From NCBI GenBank assembly GCA_031279525.1, contig JAITIH010000317.1:1-10666 (forward strand): a DNA stretch of 10,666 nt. The letters are read 5' to 3'. Position 1 is the first letter of the stretch, and the number at the start of each line of letters is the position of its first letter. Made by a program: the position numbers and the translations under genes. Source of the stretch: Deltaproteobacteria bacterium (lineage in GTDB: Bacteria; Desulfobacterota; Desulfarculia; Adiutricales; Adiutricaceae). Below, piece after piece: positions 6,442 to 10,666 of the stretch. A model generated the notes under the pieces. That model saw only the letters and a program-made list of their open reading frames with translations, did no database searches and was not told the DNA's origin.

Positions 6442-6772
6442 CGAATGTCCTTTGCGGCCTCCTTTTATTATTTTTGGCCAAAGGCCGGCCGTTAATGGCC
6501 ATGGTTTAAATAACCCCTAATTGAGGCGATCCCCCGCCTCGCCTTAAAGCCTAAGCTATTTAAGCCCTAAGCTCCCCCTTGGACCTAGCTCCTTATGGCC
6601 CTAGCTAGCTACTTTGGCCCTAGCTATTTTGGCCCTAGCTATTTTGGCCCTAGCTCCCTTGGACCTAGCTCCTTATGGCCTCTAGCTCCTTTGGACCTAA
6701 TTGCCTCTTGCATGGCCCTAGCCGCTTTGGACCTAGCTGGCCGCGTTTAAGGCCAAAAGGCTAGAGGGCCTA
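6442..6772. other. Intergenic region between the phosphatase gene and metX, largely repeats
   Basis: This 331-base stretch has no supported gene. The part nearest metX (6442-6545) should be the metX leader and promoter; it contains GAGGCG (6523-6528) pairing with CGCCTC (6535-6540), a 6-bp stem with a 6-base loop and no T run, and a GGCC-rich segment. No clear promoter hexamers were found. The rest (about 6546-6745) is the CTAG minisatellite listed separately. The interval 6745-6772 next to the phosphatase stop has only a weak AGGCC/GGCCT stem. Confidence 0.6.
6549..6736. repeat. Minisatellite of about ten degenerate 15/16-bp CTAG units
   Basis: The unit is approximately CCTAGCTCCTTTGGM, mostly with period 15 or 16. 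The cleanest units are 6584-6599, 6619-6633, 6634-6648 (identical to the previous one), 6649-6663 and 6664-6679; diverged units continue on both sides. A 25-bp block at 6576-6600 recurs exactly at 6656-6680, 80 bases away, so part of the array grew by duplication of a multi-unit block. Eleven CTAG tetranucleotides occur between 6585 and 6764, against about a dozen in the rest of the window. The array lies wholly between two genes. Confidence 0.85.
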
Positions 6773-7432
6773 TTATAGCCTCGCGATCCGCTCAAAGCCC
6801 GGGCCTGCCTTAAAATACCCCTCGGGCCCGGCGTAGGCGTTGACCAGCCTGACCTGGCTACCGCCCTCGGGATAGACGTCCGCCACGTTGAGGCAGGCGA
6901 AGTCTTGGGCGATGGACCACATGGCGGCCAAATTAAGGCCCATGAGCTCGGACAATATCGCCCGGTTGACCCCGGCGTGGGCCACTAAGGCCACCTGGCC
7001 GACCGGATGGGCCTGGATTAGCCGGCCTAAGGCCTGGGCCACCCGGCCCCGAAACCGGCTGGCGCTCTCCCCGCCCGGAAACTCCACGTCCACGCCGGGA
7101 TGAGCGATCCCCTCGGCTAACTTAGGGTACCGTTCTTGGATGACCGACCAGTTGAGGCCCTCGCAGTCCCCGAAACAGATCTCCCGAAATTCCCCTAAGG
7201 CGTTTAAGGAGAGGCCTTTGGCCCGGGCCAAGGCCAAACCCCCGTAAGCGGCCCGGGATAGATCGCTGGAGTAAACCGCGGCCAAGGGGATCTCGGCCAG
7301 GACTTCCACGGCCTGGTCCAACTGCCGACGTCCCTCCTCGGTCAGCTGAACGTCGGTCCAGCCGTTAAAGGGGTAGTCGCCATAATTCTCGGTCTGGCCG
7401 TGCCGGATAAAATACAAGCGCAAAAAATTCAT
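6773..7432 (-). CDS. Histidine phosphatase (phosphoglycerate mutase-like) family protein
   Basis: 219 residues with the RHG signature at 10-12 (H11 is the phospho-acceptor), SSDLSRA at 56-62 with R61 in the phosphate pocket, the acid/base region FREICFGDCEGL (82-93, E84) and the second catalytic histidine H152 in LVAHAGVNR. This is the small branch-2 histidine phosphatase fold, whose members include alpha-ribazole phosphatase (CobC), cofactor-dependent phosphoglycerate mutase and broad phosphatases. TxNxxxxxNGWTD near residues 14-27 fits several of these, and no cobalamin genes are nearby, so the substrate is left open. ATG at 7432 has GGTGA a few bases upstream. The gene is probably monocistronic: the minisatellite separates it from metX, and the terminator at 7665-7686 separates it from the regulator. 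Confidence 0.9.
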   Translation of the reverse strand: MNFLRLYFIRHGQTENYGDYPFNGWTDVQLTEEGRRQLDQAVEVLAEIPLAAVYSSDLSRAAYGGLALARAKGLSLNALGEFREICFGDCEGLNWSVIQERYPKLAEGIAHPGVDVEFPGGESASRFRGRVAQALGRLIQAHPVGQVALVAHAGVNRAILSELMGLNLAAMWSIAQDFACLNVADVYPEGGSQVRLVNAYAGPEGYFKAGPGFERIARL

Positions 7433-7664
7433 ATTTCACCGGTTCCCATCGCCATTGGGCGCAAAATTTAGCCAATCGCCAAAAGCCTTCGCGCCAAAAA
7501 GCCTCGAGCCAAAAAGCCGCGAACCAACAATAAGTCCTAAAATTTCGCGGGCCAATCGGCTAGTTTCGCCAAACCTTTTTTTAGGGCTTTTCGGCTAATG
7601 GGGCCCCATTTGGCGGTCGCGCGCGCCTTTAGGCTTCATATTTTAGGCGAACGTAAATCAGGAG

Positions 7665-7686
7665 AAAAAAAATGGCCCGCCGGCCA
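7665..7686 (-). terminator. Intrinsic terminator of the response-regulator gene
   Basis: On the minus strand TGGCC (7686-7682), loop GGCG (7681-7678) and GGCCA (7677-7673) form a tight hairpin followed at once by eight T (7672-7665). It lies 31 bases past the regulator stop. The remaining gap towards the phosphatase gene (7433-7664) holds no gene; it has short repeats of GCCAAAAAGCC near 7494-7520. Confidence 0.8.
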
Positions 7687-7716
7687 AAAAATCTCGCCCC
7701 CAAAAAGGCCGCGGCT

Positions 7717-8862
7717 TTAGACCTGGCCTTCCTCCAAAGTCCCCTTAAGCTCGCTATTGTGTTCGGCCTGGCTGGAATTCCAAATTCGCAGGATCTTGCC
7801 TATGTCGTCCATGAAGGCGTCGACGACGTCGGGGTCGAAATGGCGCCCCCGGCCTTCCTTGATTATGGTCACCGCCTGTTCCACGGTAAAGGCCATTTTG
7901 TAGGGCCGTCGAGACATCAAGGCGTCGAAAACGTCGGCCACCGCCACTATGCGGCCGGCCAAGGGAATCTCTTTGCCCTTTAGACCTTTGGGGTAGCCCG
8001 AGCCGTCGTATTTTTCGTGATGGGTTGTGGCGATGACTTCCCCCAAACGCAAAAATCCGATGTCCGAGTTTTCCAGGATTTTCCCGCCGTAAATGGTGTG
8101 GAGGCGCATGATGGGCCACTCCTCCTCGTTTAGGGGCCCGTTTTTGAGCAGGATCCGGTCGGGGATGCCGATTTTCCCGATGTCGTGCATGGGCGAGGCG
8201 TAAAGAATGCTCTCCACCGTGGCCGTGGATAGGCCCATGCATTGGGCCAGCCGGGCCGAGATGCGGCTCATGCTGATGATGTGGGCCCCGGTGTCCTCGT
8301 CTTTGAACTCGGCGGCCCTAGACAGCCGAAAAATGGTCTCCAAAGAAGCCCCACGCAATTTTTCGTGGGCTTTGGCCAGTTTCTTGTTGGTCTCTTGGAT
8401 CTCCAAAGTGCGGCGCCGGACCTCGAACTCCAGCTCCTGTCGGTAGTTGACCATGTGGTCGTTATAGGCCTTGACCTTCAAGAGCGACCTGACCCGGGCC
8501 CTTAATTCCATCCGATCTACCGGCTTGGTTAAAAAATCGTCGGCCCCCACCTCCAGGGCCTGGACTCGGTCGTTGACGTCGCCCAAGGCCGTCACCATAA
8601 CTATAGGAATGAGAGAGAACTGTTCTTCCGATTTTAAGCTGGTAACCACCTCAAAACCATTAAGTTTTGGCATTATTATATCTAAAAGGATCAGATCTGG
8701 CGGGACTTGACGAACTTTTTCCAGACAATCCTCACCGTCGACGGCCTGGATAACCTCGTACCCCTGCGGTTTGAGCATGGCGGAGACGAGTTTTCTGTTC
8801 AACGCCTCATCGTCAACCACCATAACGATGGGAGTTTTTTCAGCGATCGTGGAATCGGTCAT
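7717..8862 (-). CDS. REC + HD-GYP response regulator (probable cyclic-di-GMP phosphodiesterase)
   Basis: 381 residues. The receiver domain (about 11-130) has the acidic pair D17/D18, phospho-acceptor D61 (LLDIIMP), T91 and K113 (LTKP). A helical linker (133-175) leads to an HD-GYP domain (about 176-355) with E185, H194, the HD pair H226/D227 in MHDIGKIGIPD, H255, HHEKYDGSGYPKGLKG (281-296, with GYP at 289-291) and D310. All metal-binding positions I know for the family are kept, so hydrolysis of cyclic-di-GMP is expected, gated by phosphorylation, as in RpfG-like proteins. No partner histidine kinase is in view. ATG at 8862 is the first possible start: an in-frame TGA lies one codon upstream (ATG GAC TCT TGA CCA ATG), and AGGA near 8880 serves that mini-frame better than the main start. 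The C-terminal 25 residues are an uncharacterised polar tail. Confidence 0.93.
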   Translation of the reverse strand: MTDSTIAEKTPIVMVVDDEALNRKLVSAMLKPQGYEVIQAVDGEDCLEKVRQVPPDLILLDIIMPKLNGFEVVTSLKSEEQFSLIPIVMVTALGDVNDRVQALEVGADDFLTKPVDRMELRARVRSLLKVKAYNDHMVNYRQELEFEVRRRTLEIQETNKKLAKAHEKLRGASLETIFRLSRAAEFKDEDTGAHIISMSRISARLAQCMGLSTATVESILYASPMHDIGKIGIPDRILLKNGPLNEEEWPIMRLHTIYGGKILENSDIGFLRLGEVIATTHHEKYDGSGYPKGLKGKEIPLAGRIVAVADVFDALMSRRPYKMAFTVEQAVTIIKEGRGRHFDPDVVDAFMDDIGKILRIWNSSQAEHNSELKGTLEEGQV

Positions 8863-8940
8863 TGGTCAAGAGTCCATAATTCCTGGGAGAGGTAAACGCG
8901 TATCCTAGGGGGCCCGGACATTCCTCCCCCACGTTCTCTA

Positions 8941-8970
8941 ATATTAACCTAAAATCAAGCTCAATTCCAA
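8941..8970 (-). promoter_or_regulatory. Possible promoter of the HD-GYP regulator gene
   Basis: On the minus strand TTGGAA (8970-8965) and TAATAT (8946-8941) are separated by 18 bases in a locally AT-rich stretch between mlaD and the regulator. The transcript would begin near 8934 with a leader of about 70 bases. Only resemblance to sigma-70 hexamers supports this, and no terminator for mlaD was seen in the same gap. Confidence 0.3.
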
Positions 8971-8993
8971 ATTACAGGAATCAGGTCTCCGTT

Positions 8994-10376
8994 TTACTTG
9001 GATATAAATGACGAGGCCTCGCCAAGCAGCTCCTTTAAGTCGTCGTCGGTGAAAGTTAGGCCAATGCTGACGAAGGGCGTGGAGCGGTGGAGGTCGCTGA
9101 TAAAATCGTCGTAGCCGACGCCCAAGTAGAAGTATTTCCAAAAACGCCAGTTAGCCATGGCCCTTAGGTGGGGATTGTGGTCGAAATCCCCGCTAAAGGC
9201 CTCCAAGGTCACCATCAAAGCCTCGTCGAAGAGGTAATAGTCTAAGCCCAAACCCGCGCCCGACTCGAAAACGCCGCCTCGGACCACCACGTCGTAGAAG
9301 CGCTGGGCTATCTGGGCGTTAAACTTCAGCTTGCCGCGATCCCGATTCTCCCGCCGGTAATCCACCCCGCCATAGGTGTAGTCCGTTCGCGAGTAGTTGC
9401 CGAAGTAGTCGCCGGTCACCCCCAAGAGGTAATAGCGGAATGGCGAGGTGTGAATCTTGACTCCCACCGTGCTCTTGAGGTAGTCGTAACGGGTCATCCA
9501 GTCGGCCCGATAGTCGACCGTCACCTTCATGGTGTCGGTTTTTTCCAGATAATCGTTGACGCTCGTGAGGGCCTGGTCGATCTTGTCGATGGTCGTATCG
9601 TCGTTGACCAAGCGGCCCAAGGTCCCCTGGCCGCTGGCCACCTTGTCGGTTATTTCCCGGATCCCGGCCAGGGTGGCCCTAATCTCCCGCATGGCCGAGT
9701 CGTCGTTGATGAGCTGGCCCAAAGAACCTTGGCCTTTATTGACCTTATCGGTGATGGCGGCCAGGTTGTCGGCCACTCGGCCCAAGGTCTCGACGGCGTG
9801 GGACACCCCTGGCCCATTGGCCTCGGTCAGCTCTTTGAGGTTTTTGCTTAGGTCCCGGACGTTGACCACGATGTCCCTAAGATCCTGGCCGCCCCCGTCC
9901 TTGGACAATGACGAGGTCAGGATCTTGATGTCGTCGGCCACCGAGCTTAGCTTTTCCAAAAGCTCGGACAGATCCACGGCCGAGACCGTGTTATCAATGC
10001 TGGAGCCGCTGGTCAAAGCCGACCCGCCCTGGGCCCCGGGAAAGATCTCCACGTATTTGTCGCCCAAAACTCCTTGGGTCCGGATGACGGCCCGGCTGTC
10101 GATGGGCAGACGCACGTCTTGGCGAATGGCTAAAATGACCAGGGCCCGGTCGGCCTCGTAAAGGGAAATGTCGATCACCCGGCCAACGTTGATGCCGGCC
10201 ACTTCCACGCCGACGCCTTGCTTGAGCCCCGAGGCCTCGTCGAAGACCGCCTTAATTTCGTAGTAATCTTTCCCAATGTTAGCGAAAACCCCCAACCTTA
10301 AGGCCATCCAGACTATGACGCCCAAGGCGGCCAGCACGAAAAGGCCAACTTTAATTTCAGTGGAAGCATTATACAT
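8994..10376 (-). CDS. mlaD: MlaD-type MCE domain protein with long beta-rich C-terminal extension
   Basis: 460 residues, far longer than E. coli MlaD (about 183). Residues 8-30 form one inner-membrane helix. Residues 39-115 are the MCE domain, with VEVAGINVGRV and GVLGDKYVEIFPG at its start and end. Residues 135-280 are helical, like the needle helices of longer MCE proteins, and contain two related segments 34 residues apart, GQGSLGQLINDD (215-226) and GQGTLGRLVNDD (249-260). Residues 284-443 alternate aromatic and polar residues (for example FRYYLLGVTGDYFGNYSR) as in beta-barrel or beta-sandwich strands. The protein would carry phospholipid between inner and outer membranes, fed by the MlaF ATPase upstream. 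ATG at 10376 is preceded directly by an in-frame TAA, so it is the first start; no Shine-Dalgarno sequence is seen. Confidence 0.9.
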   Translation of the reverse strand: MYNASTEIKVGLFVLAALGVIVWMALRLGVFANIGKDYYEIKAVFDEASGLKQGVGVEVAGINVGRVIDISLYEADRALVILAIRQDVRLPIDSRAVIRTQGVLGDKYVEIFPGAQGGSALTSGSSIDNTVSAVDLSELLEKLSSVADDIKILTSSLSKDGGGQDLRDIVVNVRDLSKNLKELTEANGPGVSHAVETLGRVADNLAAITDKVNKGQGSLGQLINDDSAMREIRATLAGIREITDKVASGQGTLGRLVNDDTTIDKIDQALTSVNDYLEKTDTMKVTVDYRADWMTRYDYLKSTVGVKIHTSPFRYYLLGVTGDYFGNYSRTDYTYGGVDYRRENRDRGKLKFNAQIAQRFYDVVVRGGVFESGAGLGLDYYLFDEALMVTLEAFSGDFDHNPHLRAMANWRFWKYFYLGVGYDDFISDLHRSTPFVSIGLTFTDDDLKELLGEASSFISK

Positions 10377-10384
10377 TTAGTACC

Positions 10385-10400
10385 ATTATAGTAATATTAC
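10385..10400 (-). promoter_or_regulatory. Candidate -10 box and palindrome immediately before mlaD
   Basis: TATAAT (10390-10385) is a perfect -10 hexamer ending eight bases before the mlaD ATG, so initiation would fall at or next to the start codon. Just upstream the perfect 10-bp palindrome GTAATATTAC (10391-10400) occupies the spacer. The -35 region at 16-18 base spacing (CTTATT / CCTTAT / GCCTTA) is poor, so an activator or a chance match must be considered. Confidence 0.35.
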
Positions 10401-10450
10401 GTCTTAAATAAGGCTTAGTTTTAAGATATTCCTAAGGCACATTAAAACGG

Positions 10451-10666
10451 CTAATCGGCGATCCCGGCTAAGAATTTCCGGATCTCGGGCCGGGAACTGG
10501 CCTTAAACTCAGCCGGCGGTGCGCTGGCGATTATCTTGCCGTCGTGAATCATGGAGACCTGATCGGCCAGGGTCAAGGTGGCGGCTATGTCGTGGCTGAC
10601 GACCAGGACCGTCGCCCCCGAACGCTTTTGGGCGTGCCCAATCAGCTCGTCGACCTGGGCGCTTAA
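10451..10666 (-). CDS. mlaF: ABC transporter ATPase, MlaF-like, C-terminal end (partial)
   Basis: The frame is open from the window edge and ends at TAG (10453-10451), giving 71 residues. GATVLVVSHDIAATLTLADQ holds the switch (H-loop) histidine, followed by VSMIHDGKIIA, the usual ABC ATPase end of domain, and a tail ending in IRKFLAGIAD. Walker A, signature and Walker B motifs lie beyond the edge. The mlaD gene 74 bases downstream and the tail fit MlaF, the ATPase of the MlaFEDB lipid transporter; mlaE would be expected near it. In E. coli MlaF, as I recall it, a matching GIAD is followed by GPVPF and more residues; here TAG is followed by codons for Pro-Phe and then TAA. The 74-base gap before mlaD is AT-rich. 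Confidence 0.85.
   Translation of the reverse strand, partial: LSAQVDELIGHAQKRSGATVLVVSHDIAATLTLADQVSMIHDGKIIASAPPAEFKASSRPEIRKFLAGIAD

Noticed and set aside
6442..6545. SAM riboswitch upstream of metX
   Set aside because: The stretch has a simple 6-bp hairpin and GGCC-rich words but none of the conserved core elements of SAM-I or SAM-II that I could recognise.
6549..6736. CRISPR array
   Set aside because: Units of 15/16 bp are contiguous with no unique spacers, and no cas genes are present.
7672..7983. Plus-strand frame of 103 codons with an apparent AGGAG ribosome site before ATG
   Set aside because: The A-run and ATGGCC are the reverse complement of the minus-strand terminator (7665-7686), and the rest runs antisense through the well-supported HD-GYP gene with no recognisable protein pattern.
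9450..10161. Two long plus-strand open frames across mlaD
   Set aside because: Both are antisense to a complete MCE protein; long open antisense frames are expected in GC-rich genes and neither shows a domain.

Overview
The window reads as chromosomal DNA of a Gram-negative bacterium, most likely a deltaproteobacterium (Desulfobacterota in newer taxonomy). This rests on a moderately high GC content, an Mla/MCE outer-membrane lipid transport module whose MlaD carries a long beta-rich C-terminus, an HD-GYP response regulator, a chemoreceptor tail, the non-mevalonate enzyme IspH, and a metX-metW pair. The placement is inferred from gene content and style; no marker phylogeny is possible here. 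Stop codons in the window are nine TAA, one TGA and two TAG.

Layout: the 3' end of a methyl-accepting chemotaxis protein (+) converges on a minus-strand cluster and shares a bidirectional terminator with it. That cluster (about 2934 down to 419) is ispH fused to the N-terminal part of a UbiA-type prenyltransferase, an in-frame TAG, the rest of UbiA, then a family 2 glycosyltransferase overlapping the UbiA end. Diverging from ispH is a membrane-anchored coiled-coil protein of unknown function (3094-3681, +). It converges on rpmB (ribosomal protein L28, -). A 440-base AT-rich gap with a Fur-family-like palindrome and a short tandem duplication lies upstream of rpmB.

Next, all on the minus strand, come metX and metW (6441 down to 4470), with a minisatellite of CTAG-containing 15/16-bp units upstream of metX. 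Beyond it lie a histidine-phosphatase-family gene, a REC + HD-GYP response regulator with a clear terminator, and the end of an mla operon (mlaF ATPase, partial, then mlaD).

How the genes work together: metX activates homoserine for methionine synthesis and metW is its usual partner. IspH makes the C5 isoprenoid precursors, which a UbiA enzyme (after chain elongation) would transfer to an acceptor; the adjacent glycosyltransferase suggests an isoprenoid-lipid or envelope glycan context. MlaF energises and MlaD threads phospholipids across the periplasm. The HD-GYP regulator should lower cyclic-di-GMP. The most unusual point is the IspH-UbiA reading frame broken by a single amber codon. The MlaF frame also ends in an amber codon, with a TAA two codons later.
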